From contig RGAJ01000004.1 in assembly GCA_009920225.1 (NCBI GenBank), positions 1-20,589 on the forward strand: a stretch of DNA of 20,589 nt. Reading direction: 5' to 3'. A model generated the notes under the pieces. It ran no database searches and was not told the origin of the DNA. It was given only the letters and a program-made list of their open reading frames with translations. Shown piece after piece: positions 6,255 through 16,078 of this stretch. Made by a program: the position numbers and the translations under genes. This stretch comes from Paracoccaceae bacterium (GTDB lineage Bacteria > Pseudomonadota > Alphaproteobacteria > Rhodobacterales > Rhodobacteraceae). How positions within the stretch are numbered: position 1 is the stretch's first letter; each line of letters starts with the position of its first letter.

Positions 6255-7967
6255 TTATTGTGCCGCCGAAATGATTTCAAATTTTGTGACGTCGACCAAC
6301 CCATGATCTGTGATTTTTAATGCCGGAATCACGGGCAAGGCCAGAAACGCCAGTTGTAAAAACGGCTCATGCAGTTTTACCCCGATTGATTTTGCCGCAT
6401 CCCTCAGTTTGATCATATTTTCACGCACGATTTCAAACGGTTGATCCGACATGAGACCCGCAATCGGCAGCGCCAATTCGGCAAGGATCTTGCCGTTTTG
6501 GACCACAACAAACCCACCGTCGATATTACCCAATCTGCGTGCGGCCACGGCCATATCATGATGATCCATGCCTGCCACGACGATGTTGTGATGGTCGTGA
6601 CAGACCGTTGCCGCGATTGCGCCTGTTTTCATGCCAAAACCATGTACAAACCCTGTGGCCTTGCGCCCCGATTTGCCATGGCGTTCGATCACTGAGATTT
6701 TGGCCAGATCTCGGTCAGGGTCGGGCCGTTTGTCACCATCGACAGGGGCAATGTCATAGGTCAGATGATCTGTGATAATCTTGCCTTCGATAATGCCGAT
6801 GACGTCGGTTTTCGGGTTGTTCGAGGATGTTCTAAACCACTCATGCGTCACGTCGGGGCAATGAACCGATTTTAAACCCACGGGGGGCCGAAGGGTGCGC
6901 GCGGCAAAGGCCGCGTCATTCACCAAGACACCCCCACAAAAAACGCTATGGATGTCGCAGGTGTCAAAATCATTCAAAACAACGATATCTGCACGTTTTG
7001 CAGGTGCAATTTGGCCGCGATCTTTTAATCCGAATGCTTCTGCCGCAGAAAGCGACGCCGCACGATAGATCGCCAAAGGATCCACGCCGCGCGCCAACGC
7101 GGTTTTGATCACAAAATCAAGATGCCCTTGTTCAAAGATATCGAGAGGGTTGCGATCATCGGTACACAGGCACATATACGGTGATGTCGCCACGCTTAAC
7201 AACGGCAGCAGCGCGTCCATGTCCTTTGACACAGATCCTTCGCGGATCAAAACGCGCAATCCCTTTTGCAGCTTTTCACGCGCCTCATCTTCGGTGGTGG
7301 CTTCGTGTTCGGTACGGATACCCCCGCTGATATAGGCGTTTAGACCTTTGCCCAACAACTGCGGACAATGGCCATCAATATGTTGGCCTTCAAACAGCGT
7401 CAGCTTTTCCATGACCTGCGGGTCTTGGTGGATGACGCCCGGATAATTCATCATTTCCGCCAAGCCGATGTTTTTGGGATGCCCCATCAAGGGGGCCAAA
7501 TCCGCAGCCGTAATTGTTGCACCTGCCGTTTCCATATGGGTAGAGGGAACGCAAGATGACAGCTGTACGCGAATATCCATCACGGTGTCTTGGGCCGCAT
7601 TCAGGAAATAGGTGATCCCGTCCACGCCGATGACATTGGCAATTTCATGTGGATCGCAGATAACCGTGGTCACGCCATAAGGTGCGACACAGCGGTCAAA
7701 TTCATAAGGCGTGACCAAGCTGCTTTCGATGTGGAGATGGGTGTCGATAAAGCCTGGAACCAAGGTTTTTCCCGACACGTCGATAATCTCGGTGCCGTCG
7801 TAGCTGTCGCCGATCCCGACAATCGTATCGCCACAGATCGCGACATCCCCGTCGATAAACAGGCCTGTTACCGTGTCAAACACGCGCCCACCGCGTAAAA
7901 CGACGTCCGCTGGCGCAGTGCCTGCGGCTTGGGTAATTCTTGTACTGAGCGATTGTGTTTTCGGCAT
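6255..7967 (-). CDS. ade: Adenine deaminase
   Basis: Metal-dependent amidohydrolase converting adenine to hypoxanthine plus ammonia in purine salvage. The 570-aa length is usual. The N-terminal beta-sandwich leads into the metal-binding HLH (77-79) in [12 protein letters not shown] and the DPHEIANV motif (105-112). Further on come [25 protein letters not shown] and the [10 protein letters not shown] segment. The C-terminal adenine-deaminase domain includes FGMKTGAIA and the GMDHHDMA histidine cluster. ATG 7967 has AAGGGA upstream, but both lie in a perfect hairpin (7963-7995). It starts 62 nt after eda and runs in the same direction, so it may be read from the edd promoter, although purine salvage has no obvious link to sugar-acid breakdown. 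Confidence 0.95.
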   Translation of the reverse strand: MPKTQSLSTRITQAAGTAPADVVLRGGRVFDTVTGLFIDGDVAICGDTIVGIGDSYDGTEIIDVSGKTLVPGFIDTHLHIESSLVTPYEFDRCVAPYGVTTVICDPHEIANVIGVDGITYFLNAAQDTVMDIRVQLSSCVPSTHMETAGATITAADLAPLMGHPKNIGLAEMMNYPGVIHQDPQVMEKLTLFEGQHIDGHCPQLLGKGLNAYISGGIRTEHEATTEDEAREKLQKGLRVLIREGSVSKDMDALLPLLSVATSPYMCLCTDDRNPLDIFEQGHLDFVIKTALARGVDPLAIYRAASLSAAEAFGLKDRGQIAPAKRADIVVLNDFDTCDIHSVFCGGVLVNDAAFAARTLRPPVGLKSVHCPDVTHEWFRTSSNNPKTDVIGIIEGKIITDHLTYDIAPVDGDKRPDPDRDLAKISVIERHGKSGRKATGFVHGFGMKTGAIAATVCHDHHNIVVAGMDHHDMAVAARRLGNIDGGFVVVQNGKILAELALPIAGLMSDQPFEIVRENMIKLRDAAKSIGVKLHEPFLQLAFLALPVIPALKITDHGLVDVTKFEIISAAQ

Positions 7968-7995
7968 CTTGGTATCCCTTTTGATCCAAGATGCC
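7963..7995 (-). promoter_or_regulatory. ade: Hairpin enclosing the ade ribosome-binding site and start codon
   Basis: In the ade mRNA, GGCATCTTGG pairs perfectly with CCAAGATGCC (10 bp). The 13-nt loop (ATCAAAAGGGATA) carries the Shine-Dalgarno AAGGGA, and the AUG lies in the 3' arm of the stem. The layout suggests translational control, or possibly an operator whose arms are the inverted repeat. Confidence 0.55.
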
Positions 7996-8029
7996 GCGAG
8001 TTTTTCAAAAGGTCAAAGGCGAAGTTGCC

Positions 8030-8668
8030 CTAGCCTAATGTGCAGGCCTCTTTTGCCAATTCTGTGATTGCAGCCCAATCTTTGGCATCAATCAGGTTTT
8101 GTGGCGCAACCCAGCTGCCACCGACACATAACGTGTTGGACAGGCCCAAATAGGTTGGGGCAGAGGCGGCGGTAATGCCGCCTGTTGGGCAGAATTTCAC
8201 TTGGGGCAAGGGTGCGCCGATTGCCTTTAACGCAGGGGCACCGCCGTTTGCTTCGGCGGGAAAGAATTTTTGCGTCGTATAGCCGCGTTCCATCAACCGC
8301 ATCACCTCGGACGATGTCGCCGCACCGGGCAGCAATGGCAAATCGGCATCTTCGCAGGCTTGCAAGATCGTGTCCGTCGCACCGGGGGATACGCCAAATT
8401 TTGCGCCCGCTTTGACCGCTGCGTCAACATCGGCAGGGGTCAACAATGTGCCCGCCCCCACAACGCCACCTTCGACTTGCGCCATTTCGCGGATCACGTC
8501 CAACGCGCAAGCGGTGCGCAATGTGACCTCGAGTGCGGGCAAACCACCCGCAACCAGCGCTTCGGCCAACGGGCGGGCAACGGCCACATCATGGATCACC
8601 AACACAGGGATCACAGGGGCCAATTCACAGACAGCACGTGCTTTTTGCGATGCGATTTCGGGTGTCAT
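8030..8668 (-). CDS. eda: 2-keto-3-deoxy-6-phosphogluconate (KDPG) aldolase
   Basis: Class I aldolase that splits KDPG into pyruvate and glyceraldehyde 3-phosphate, the last step of the Entner-Doudoroff pathway. The 212-aa length is normal. The Schiff-base lysine is K134 in TTQKFFPAE, and the catalytic glutamate is E47 in LEVTLRT. The GAGT phosphate-binding turn (71-74) and the SPGATD and PTGGI segments are present. The start ATG 8668 has AAAGGA upstream. Only 11 nt separate it from the edd stop, so the two are one operon. Nothing unusual is seen. Confidence 0.97.
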   Translation of the reverse strand: MTPEIASQKARAVCELAPVIPVLVIHDVAVARPLAEALVAGGLPALEVTLRTACALDVIREMAQVEGGVVGAGTLLTPADVDAAVKAGAKFGVSPGATDTILQACEDADLPLLPGAATSSEVMRLMERGYTTQKFFPAEANGGAPALKAIGAPLPQVKFCPTGGITAASAPTYLGLSNTLCVGGSWVAPQNLIDAKDWAAITELAKEACTLG

Positions 8669-8679
8669 TGTCTTTTCCT

Positions 8680-10485
8680 TTATACCACGACGCCTGCGCC
8701 ATTCGACGACAGGCCGACATTTGCACGAAACACGTCGAACAATTCGCGACCAATGCCACTGTGGCTGTCACTTAGATCGAGCGTCACGCACTCACGCGTT
8801 TCAAATTCATCTTCTAGAACCTCAAGCGTTCCATTTTGTGCATCAAGCCGCACGCGATCCCCGTCACGCAAGCGTGCGAGCGGCCCGCCATTCGCGGCCT
8901 CTGGGCTGATGTGAATGGCGGCAGGTACCTTGCCCGATGCGCCTGACATGCGCCCGTCTGTGACCAAAGCCACCTTTAATCCCCGGTCTTGCAGAACGGA
9001 TAAAATCGGGGTCAAGCCGTGCAGTTCAGGCATTCCGTTCGCAGAGGGTCCTTGGAACCGGACCGCGACAATGGTGTCGGATGTAAATTCGCCTGCTTGG
9101 AACGCGGCTTTGACATCGGCTTGGGTGTGGAAGACGCGAACAGGGGCTTCGATCACCTGACGCTCTGGTGGCACCGCTGAAATCTTAATCACACCGGTGC
9201 CCAAATTCCCCGACAGATGCCGGAGGCCGCCTGTTTTTTGGAACGGGTCCGACACGGGACGCACGATTTTATCGTTCAACGTGGTCTTTGTTCCCGCGAC
9301 AAATGTCAGTTCGCCATCAATCAGCTTGGGTTCTGTGCGATAGGCATCCAATCCATCCCCAACGATGGTTTTGACCTCATCATGCAGCAATCCTGCATCC
9401 AGCAATTCGCCCATCATATACCCAAGACCACCGGCTGCGTGAAAATGGTTCACATCTGCCAAACCGTTTGGATAAACCTTTGCCATCAAGGGCACGACAG
9501 ATGACAGTTCATCAAAATCTTCGAGCTCAAGGATAACGCCAGCCGCACGTGCCATTGCAGGCAGGTGCAGCACCAAGTTCGTGGATCCCCCCGTTGCCAT
9601 CAGACCCACCAAGCCGTTTACAAACGCCTTGGCATCCAAAATGTCGTACGCAGGGCGGAATTCATTTCCCAGCGCCGTAATTTCCAGCGCGCGTTTTACA
9701 CCGTGCTCTGTCAGCGCGTCGCGCAATGGCGTGTTCGGATTGATGAACGATGACCCAGGCAGGTGTAACCCCATAAATTCCATCAACATCTGGTTTGTGT
9801 TGGCCGTGCCATAAAAGGTGCAGGTGCCAGGGGCATGATAGCTGGACATTTCTGCAGCCATCAAAGCATCGCGATCACATTCACCTGTCGCGAATTTTTG
9901 GCGCACTTTTGCCTTTTCATCATTCGGAATGCCCGACGGCATTGGGCCTGCAGGCAAAAAGATCGCGGGGATAAATCCAAATGTTGCCGCCGCAATGATC
10001 AGACCCGGAACAATCTTGTCACACACACCCAAATACAGCGCGGAATCGAATGTGTTGTGCGAAAGCGCGATCGCCGCGGACAATGCGATGGTATCGCGCG
10101 AAAACAGCGACAATTCCATGCCAGGTTGGCCTTGGGTGACGCCATCACACATGGCGGGCACACCGCCTGCCACTTGGGCGGTGCCACCATGTTTGCGGGC
10201 AACATCACGGATGAGCGCGGGATAGGTTTCATAGGGCTGATGCGCGGACAGCATGTCATTATATGCCGTCACGATCCCCACATTTGGTGCCCGCGTCGCT
10301 GCCAATGCATCTTTGTCCGTGCCCATCGCAGCATAGGCATGCGCTTGGTTCCCACATGTCAAATGCGCACGGCGCGGTCCTGCCTCGACGGCTTTTCGCA
10401 TTTTGTCCAAATACTGCCCACGAGCAGCGTCAGACCGTTGAATAATCCGATCAGTCACGCGGGTAAGTGTTGGATGTAATGGCAT
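8680..10485 (-). CDS. edd: 6-phosphogluconate dehydratase
   Basis: Fe-S dehydratase of the IlvD/Edd family that turns 6-phosphogluconate into KDPG. The 601-aa product has the usual Edd length. Visible motifs are [16 protein letters not shown] (111-126), the first IlvD/Edd signature GVCDKIVPG (153-161) with cluster ligand C155, a second likely ligand C223 in [12 protein letters not shown], and the C-terminal [13 protein letters not shown] signature. ATG 10485 is chosen because AGGGACAGGA precedes it and homologues start there; the frame runs upstream to 10557 but that part overlaps the operator and is not protein-like. It is the first gene of edd-eda and possibly ade. A 12-bp perfect palindrome 24 nt upstream suggests LacI-family control. 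Confidence 0.97.
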   Translation of the reverse strand: MPLHPTLTRVTDRIIQRSDAARGQYLDKMRKAVEAGPRRAHLTCGNQAHAYAAMGTDKDALAATRAPNVGIVTAYNDMLSAHQPYETYPALIRDVARKHGGTAQVAGGVPAMCDGVTQGQPGMELSLFSRDTIALSAAIALSHNTFDSALYLGVCDKIVPGLIIAAATFGFIPAIFLPAGPMPSGIPNDEKAKVRQKFATGECDRDALMAAEMSSYHAPGTCTFYGTANTNQMLMEFMGLHLPGSSFINPNTPLRDALTEHGVKRALEITALGNEFRPAYDILDAKAFVNGLVGLMATGGSTNLVLHLPAMARAAGVILELEDFDELSSVVPLMAKVYPNGLADVNHFHAAGGLGYMMGELLDAGLLHDEVKTIVGDGLDAYRTEPKLIDGELTFVAGTKTTLNDKIVRPVSDPFQKTGGLRHLSGNLGTGVIKISAVPPERQVIEAPVRVFHTQADVKAAFQAGEFTSDTIVAVRFQGPSANGMPELHGLTPILSVLQDRGLKVALVTDGRMSGASGKVPAAIHISPEAANGGPLARLRDGDRVRLDAQNGTLEVLEDEFETRECVTLDLSDSHSGIGRELFDVFRANVGLSSNGAGVVV

Positions 10486-10508
10486 TCCTGTCCCTTTGCA
10501 TTTGTGTA

Positions 10509-10522
10509 TGTTAGCGCTAACG
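10509..10522 (-). promoter_or_regulatory. LacI-type operator upstream of edd
   Basis: Read in the edd direction the site is CGTTAGCGCTAACA, with a perfect 12-bp palindrome GTTAGCGCTAAC and the central CG typical of LacI-family operators. It ends 23 nt before the edd ATG, where binding would block transcription. A site differing at only two of 14 positions lies upstream of eno. Confidence 0.7.
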
Positions 10523-10634
10523 ATACGGCGTTTACCCCAGTTTTTTTCGTGACGCAAGACATTCTTTCGCTAATCTTGAATGCTGCACGCATTCCTCTCT
10601 TTTCAACGACACAAATTGGACGTATTGCACTGGC

Positions 10635-11834
10635 ATGACACAGACATCTCAGCATCCCATCGTACGCTTGCGCCCGAACGCCGCCGCCAAAGCCATTCGC
10701 CACGGGTTTCCGTGGGTTTATGACAATGAAATGGTCTTGGATCGGCGTACCAAAAAGCTTGACCTCGGAACCATAGCGGTTCTTGAGGACGCAGATCGCA
10801 CACCTATTGCATTGGTCGCGACCAATCCAAATTCGAAAATTTTTGCCCGCGTGCTCGATTTTGATCTATCCGCACAAATCGATCAGGATTGGATGGAAGC
10901 ACGCCTGCGCACGGCCTTGTCCCTGCGGGAACGTCTGTTCGATGCGCCTTTCTATCGTTTGACCCATGCCGAAGCCGATGGCTTTCCCGGTGTGATTATT
11001 GATCGCTTTGGCGATGTCGCGGTGATCCAACCGAATGCCGCATGGGCAGAGGTCATGATCGACACATTGGTGAAAGCCCTTGTTGCCGTTACCGGCGTTC
11101 AAACAGTGATCAAGAACGCGTCGGGGCGTGCACGCACGCTTGAGGGATTAGATGACGAAACCTCCGTTTTGATCGGAACGATGCCTGATGCTCCGATCCC
11201 TGTCACAATGAACGGTGCAATTTACATGGCAGATGTGGCGGGGGGGCAGAAAACGGGTTTGTTTTTTGATCAACGGCCAAACCATGCTTTGACCGCAAAA
11301 GTGTCCAAAGGCGCCCGCGTTTTGGATGTGTTTTCGCATGTGGGTGGGTTTTCACTGGCTGCACTTGCGGGGGGCGCTCAGTCTGCGATTGCGGTTGATG
11401 GGTCCGCCGCCGCGCTTGAACTTGCCGCCCAAGGTGCCGAACGGCTGGGCGTGGCAGATCGGTTTGAGACGCGCAAAGGTGATGCATTCGATGTGCTGAC
11501 CACTTTGGGTGAAGAAGGGGCGCAGTTTGACGTCGTTATCTGTGATCCACCTGCATTTGCGTCATCAAAACAAGCACTCGAAGCAGGCTTGCGTGCCTAT
11601 GAACGCATTGCACGGCTTGCGGCGGCGTTGGTTGTCGATGGTGGTGTTTTGGTACTTTGTTCATGTTCCCATGCTGCAGATCTGACAAAATTCCGCACCG
11701 CCTGTACCCGCGGCATTGGGCGCGCGGGGCGACAAACTGCGCTGTTTTACACAGGGTTTGCAGGACCTGATCACCCGCTTCATCCGCAGCTCGCCGAGAG
11801 CGGATATTTGAAATCGCTCTTCTTCCGTTTATGA
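10635..11834 (+). CDS. RlmI-type class I SAM-dependent 23S rRNA methyltransferase
   Basis: A 399-aa protein of the RlmI/RlmK family, which methylates cytosine C5 in 23S rRNA. The N-terminal region (about 8-85) looks like a PUA RNA-binding domain, with the typical HGFPWVYDNE segment. The central EEHE-like region contains DGFPGVIIDRFGD. The Rossmann methyltransferase core has FDQRPNH (211-217), SAM motif I VLDVFSHVGGFSL (229-241), the acidic VDGS strand end, motif IV CDPPAF (303-308) and motif VI CSCSH with catalytic cysteine (342-346). The start has no clear Shine-Dalgarno, so it may be leaderless or weakly translated. Its last bases overlap the next ATG by four (ATGA). The exact rRNA target is not certain, so no symbol is given. 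Confidence 0.9.
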   Translation: MTQTSQHPIVRLRPNAAAKAIRHGFPWVYDNEMVLDRRTKKLDLGTIAVLEDADRTPIALVATNPNSKIFARVLDFDLSAQIDQDWMEARLRTALSLRERLFDAPFYRLTHAEADGFPGVIIDRFGDVAVIQPNAAWAEVMIDTLVKALVAVTGVQTVIKNASGRARTLEGLDDETSVLIGTMPDAPIPVTMNGAIYMADVAGGQKTGLFFDQRPNHALTAKVSKGARVLDVFSHVGGFSLAALAGGAQSAIAVDGSAAALELAAQGAERLGVADRFETRKGDAFDVLTTLGEEGAQFDVVICDPPAFASSKQALEAGLRAYERIARLAAALVVDGGVLVLCSCSHAADLTKFRTACTRGIGRAGRQTALFYTGFAGPDHPLHPQLAESGYLKSLFFRL

Positions 11835-12373
11835 AGCTACTCTTTGATACATGTGTGCTTTACCCCACAGTGATGCGTGCGGCCCTGATGGGCGCGTGCA
11901 AGGTGATGGGGTGGCGCCCCATGTGGTCAGACCGGATCTTGGAGGAATGGGCCAGATCGGCCCGCAAACTTGGGCCCTTGGGCGAAGACCACGCCCGTGC
12001 AGAAATCGCCTTGCTTCAACGAGATTGGCCACAGGCCTGTATTTCATATCCCGACGGGTTAGAGGCGCGCTTGTATCTTCCCGATCCGGCAGACCGCCAT
12101 GTTCTTGCCGCGGCAATTTCGGGGTCTGCAGATAAGATTGTAACCCTCAATAACAAAGACTTTCCCAAAAATACACTTTGGGAAGAGGGCGTTGATCGTA
12201 TTGATCCTGATCGCTTGTTGTTTGACGCGGTCATGGAAAATCATACAGGTATGAGACAGATCGCAGATCTCATTTTGTCTGAGGCAAATCAAATGTCCCA
12301 CGACACGTGGACCCACAGATCCCTTTTCAAAAAAGCACGTTTGCCCAAATTTGCAAAAGCAATCTCGGATTGA
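11831..12373 (+). CDS. PIN-domain protein (putative ribonuclease)
   Basis: A 180-aa protein with a PIN-like fold, a metal-dependent ribonuclease superfamily. Acidic residues in the expected places are D6 in LLFDTCVLYP, E38-E39 in ILEEWAR, D85 and D88 in LPDPADRHVLAAA, and D110 in IVTLNNKDFP. After the PIN domain there is a C-terminal extension of about 60 residues with basic character. It begins by ATGA overlap with the methyltransferase gene, so translation is probably coupled. No antitoxin-like small gene is adjacent, so a VapBC toxin-antitoxin pair is unlikely; a role in RNA processing with the methyltransferase is inference. The RNA substrate is unknown. Confidence 0.85.
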   Translation: MKLLFDTCVLYPTVMRAALMGACKVMGWRPMWSDRILEEWARSARKLGPLGEDHARAEIALLQRDWPQACISYPDGLEARLYLPDPADRHVLAAAISGSADKIVTLNNKDFPKNTLWEEGVDRIDPDRLLFDAVMENHTGMRQIADLILSEANQMSHDTWTHRSLFKKARLPKFAKAISD

Positions 12374-12395
12374 GATCGCGGAAGCCTCCGGCGGG

Positions 12396-12494
12396 GATAT
12401 TTTCTTGACAGAAAATGAACCAGTGTCATTTTCTGTCTTCAAATATCTTCGGGGGTGAATTGTCCAACGGACAAGAGGGGGCAGAAAGCCCCCT
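12396..12494. repeat. Dispersed intergenic element, copy R2 (palindromic form), including eno terminator hairpin
   Basis: GATATTT (12396-12402) pairs with AAATATC (12441-12447); inside, GACAGAAAATGA (12407-12418) pairs perfectly with TCATTTTCTGTC (12426-12437) around a 7-nt loop. Read on the minus strand from eno, the order is GC hairpin (12494-12476), a small TTGTCC/GGACAA hairpin (12474-12460), CCCCC, GATATTT, GACAGAAAATGA. This is the same order as in R1 and R3. It fills the gap between the convergent PIN gene and eno. Confidence 0.78.
12476..12494 (-). terminator. Probable eno terminator
   Basis: AGGGGGC (12476-12482) pairs with GCCCCCT (12488-12494) around a 5-nt loop, 7 nt after the eno stop on the minus strand. 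There is no T tract, so termination strength is uncertain. The hairpin doubles as the first part of repeat R2. Confidence 0.5.
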
Positions 12495-12501
12495 TGGATC
12501 G

Positions 12502-13866
<1,365 letters not shown>

Positions 13867-13900
13867 TCATGTTTGCGCAACCTGTTTGCGGAAACAGGGA

Positions 13901-14776
13901 TTATTGCGGTGCGGGGCGCACACGATTTTCGCGCCAAAACGTATAAAGACCCGACCCGATCACCAAAACGATACCAACGACCGTAATCGTATCAAGCCGT
14001 TCGCCCAAGAATGTCATGGCAAGGATCAGTGCGAAAATCAGCCGTGAATACCGAAACGGTGCCACAACGGATGCCGCACCAATGCGGGTTGAGATCACGA
14101 TGCAGAAATACGCAAACGTGGCAAATAGGATTGCAAAGCCGAACCACATCGCCTGTTGAGTTGTCAGCGGGACCAAAGTTGCATCAAACGAGAGCGAAAT
14201 CACACCCGCTAAACCAAAGGCCAAAAAGGCGTAGACGGATAATGTAATCGAGGGCAGGTCCACCTGCATTTGCCGGGTGGCAAGGTCGCGAACGGTCAGA
14301 CACACGACCATGACCAAGGCCAATATCGCGCCAATTTGGATACCGTCAGTGGTGGGCCGGATTATGATCATCACACCGATAAAGCCCACGATGATCGCGC
14401 TCCAGCGGCGGATACCAACAGGTTCTTTGAGAGCGATGGCCGCCCCCGCGGTCACGGTCAGCGGGATGACTTGGACGATTGAGCTGAGCAAGGTCAACGG
14501 AAGCAAAACCAATGCCCAAACAAAGAAAATCGAGCCAAACAAATCTGCCAAAGTACGAATGATCACATGCCTATTCCACAGCTTTGCCGTGAATATGGGC
14601 GATCCTGTGACAAGGGCCGCCACAATCATGACCGCCATACCGCCAAAACCCGTGATCAACATGATTTGCGCCGCCGGAACATCGACCGAGAGATATTTCA
14701 AAAACAGGTCTTCAATCGCGAAGCCTGCCATCGCAACGACCATAAGAACGATACCGCGCACATTTGCGTTTTGCAT
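13901..14776 (-). CDS. EamA-family (DMT superfamily) permease
   Basis: A 291-aa inner-membrane protein with about ten hydrophobic segments arranged as two EamA repeats (roughly 8-140 and 150-283). The first repeat ends with the conserved GIRRWSAIIVGFIGVMIIIRP pattern, shortened here to its key residues G-x-R-R-W and I-I-I-R-P. The second ends with FLGERLDTITVVGIVLVIGSG. Such carriers export amino acids, metabolites or drugs; the substrate cannot be read from sequence. ATG 14776 has only a weak GGATTT upstream. It is divergent from a second EamA gene at 15166 but only distantly similar to it. No regulator is adjacent. Confidence 0.88.
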   Translation of the reverse strand: MQNANVRGIVLMVVAMAGFAIEDLFLKYLSVDVPAAQIMLITGFGGMAVMIVAALVTGSPIFTAKLWNRHVIIRTLADLFGSIFFVWALVLLPLTLLSSIVQVIPLTVTAGAAIALKEPVGIRRWSAIIVGFIGVMIIIRPTTDGIQIGAILALVMVVCLTVRDLATRQMQVDLPSITLSVYAFLAFGLAGVISLSFDATLVPLTTQQAMWFGFAILFATFAYFCIVISTRIGAASVVAPFRYSRLIFALILAMTFLGERLDTITVVGIVLVIGSGLYTFWRENRVRPAPQ

Positions 14777-15112
14777 GAGATAAATCCATTCAATCTAGGA
14801 TAACGCTATGTCGTGTAATCGCTGCAGGGTCAATTGGCGAAAGTCGTGTTGGTATAAAAGTTCTGGTTCACACCCAACACGCGTTGAAAACGGCGCAGCT
14901 GTTAGATCCTATGCAAGAACGGGAACGGGTGGTTTCAACGCACAGTCTTCAATCATGTACATTGACTGCAACAGCCGGGATCGCGCGTTTGATTATCATG
15001 ACCGTGAGGGATGCCAAAGGCGACACATCCGAAACTTAAATCACAGAAGACGAATGATTTGGGACAGAGTTCGGTTGTCGGTCCGCAGGTGGCGAGTAAG
15101 GCGTCGTAAAAA
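14777..15112. other. Interval between divergent permeases with no recognisable gene
   Basis: About 336 bp. On the plus strand a 102-codon frame (14808-15116) has AGGA seven bases before its ATG, but its product is extremely arginine-rich toward the end and unlike any family I know. Another plus frame, open from 14779 to the TAA near 15040, gives a more protein-like reading (for example IKVLVHTQHALKTAQLLD) but has no good start codon. This could be a decayed gene, a non-coding RNA or simply a long divergent promoter region. I see no tRNA, no strong terminator and no clear repeats. Confidence 0.3.
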
Positions 15113-15169
15113 ATGATAGATCTCAGGCTTGACCTTGGGTGCGTCTTCCTATCCAGATGCGCGTCATGA
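15113..15169 (+). CDS. Possible 18-aa upstream ORF coupled to the second permease
   Basis: ATG 15113 to TGA 15167-15169 encodes MIDLRLDLGCVFLSRCAS. Its stop overlaps the permease start as ATGA. TAAGG (15098-15102) precedes it with a long spacer. The permease itself has no Shine-Dalgarno, so translational coupling through this short ORF is plausible. Support is positional only. Confidence 0.25.
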   Translation: MIDLRLDLGCVFLSRCAS

Positions 15170-16065
15170 GCACACGGTCAAATATTGATAAACGCGGCGC
15201 AATGATCCTGATTGGATTTACTTTGTTGCTTGCGGTGAACCAAGTGGTGATCAAAATCACCAACACAGAAATCCAACCCGTTTTTCAAGCGGGGCTGAGA
15301 TCGTTTTTTGCGATCTTTCCCTTGGTCATTTGGATGAAATGGTCGGGTATCGATATCATGACGTCGCGCAAAAACTATCTGGCCAGTGTGTTGATTGGTC
15401 TTTTGTTTGCGGCAGAATTTATTTGTCTGTATCTGGCGCTGGATTTGACGACGGTCGGGCGGGTGAGCATTTTGTTTTATTCAATGCCCATCTGGTTGGC
15501 GATTGTCGCGCATTTTGTGTTGCCGAATGAGCGTTTGTATGGTGCGCGCGTCTTTGGGCTTTTGCTGGCGATACTTGGGGTTGCTTGGGCGGTATTTGAC
15601 CGTGACCCGACACGCACGCCATCGTTGGTTGGGGATGTCTTGGCGTTGGGTGCGGGGTTTGCATGGGCAGGAATTGCCTTGACCGTGCGTTTGTCGCGCC
15701 TGTCAAGCGAGCGCCCCGAAACTCAGCTTTTGGCGCAACTTTTGGTATCCACGCCGATATTGCTTGGGATCGGGGCGTTGAGCGGTTCGCCAATCCGCGA
15801 TTTGACGCTGTTGGGGGTTGCAGGGATGACGTTTCAAACCCTTGCGATTGCATTTTTTGGGTATTTGTTGTGGTTCAAATTGGTGGCAAAATATTCCGCA
15901 TCTGGGGTTGCGTCGTTCAGCTTTTTGTCGCCCATCTTTAGCGTTATGATGGGGGCGTTGATTTTGGGCGAGGCGCTGCATTTTGAAATCATCATGGCCT
16001 TGGGGTTGGTTGCGGTGGGATTGGTGTTTATCAACCGCAAACAGCATCGAAGCGGATTGACGTAA
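15166..16065 (+). CDS. EamA-family (DMT superfamily) permease
   Basis: A 299-aa inner-membrane transporter with about ten hydrophobic segments in two EamA repeats. Typical features are the aromatic EFICLYLALDLTTVGRVSIL region in helices 3-4 (shown in part: LYLALDLTTVGR), SMPIWLAIVA, FGLLLAILGVAWAV, and in the second half FLSPIFSVMMGALILGEAL. The substrate is unknown. I chose ATG 15166; an ATG at 15157 and a GTG at 15139 lie in the same frame. None has a good Shine-Dalgarno, and a possible 18-codon ORF ends in ATGA on the 15166 start. It is followed by repeat R3 and then ccmF. Confidence 0.87.
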   Translation: MSTRSNIDKRGAMILIGFTLLLAVNQVVIKITNTEIQPVFQAGLRSFFAIFPLVIWMKWSGIDIMTSRKNYLASVLIGLLFAAEFICLYLALDLTTVGRVSILFYSMPIWLAIVAHFVLPNERLYGARVFGLLLAILGVAWAVFDRDPTRTPSLVGDVLALGAGFAWAGIALTVRLSRLSSERPETQLLAQLLVSTPILLGIGALSGSPIRDLTLLGVAGMTFQTLAIAFFGYLLWFKLVAKYSASGVASFSFLSPIFSVMMGALILGEALHFEIIMALGLVAVGLVFINRKQHRSGLT

Positions 16066-16078
16066 GGGCGATGATTTT

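Noticed and set aside
8270..8914. 214-codon plus-strand frame opposite eda and the end of edd
   Set aside because: Antisense to two well supported genes, no recognisable motif.
9835..10479. 214-codon plus-strand frame opposite edd
   Set aside because: It lies wholly inside edd in antisense; composition rich in His, Arg and Cys is typical of a shadow frame.
11831..12373. Toxin of a VapBC toxin-antitoxin system
   Set aside because: No small antitoxin gene is adjacent; the upstream partner is an rRNA methyltransferase, and the protein is longer than usual VapC toxins.
14808..15116. 102-codon arginine-rich frame as a real gene
   Set aside because: It has an AGGA before the ATG, but the composition and lack of any family match do not support a protein; kept only as part of the unexplained interval.
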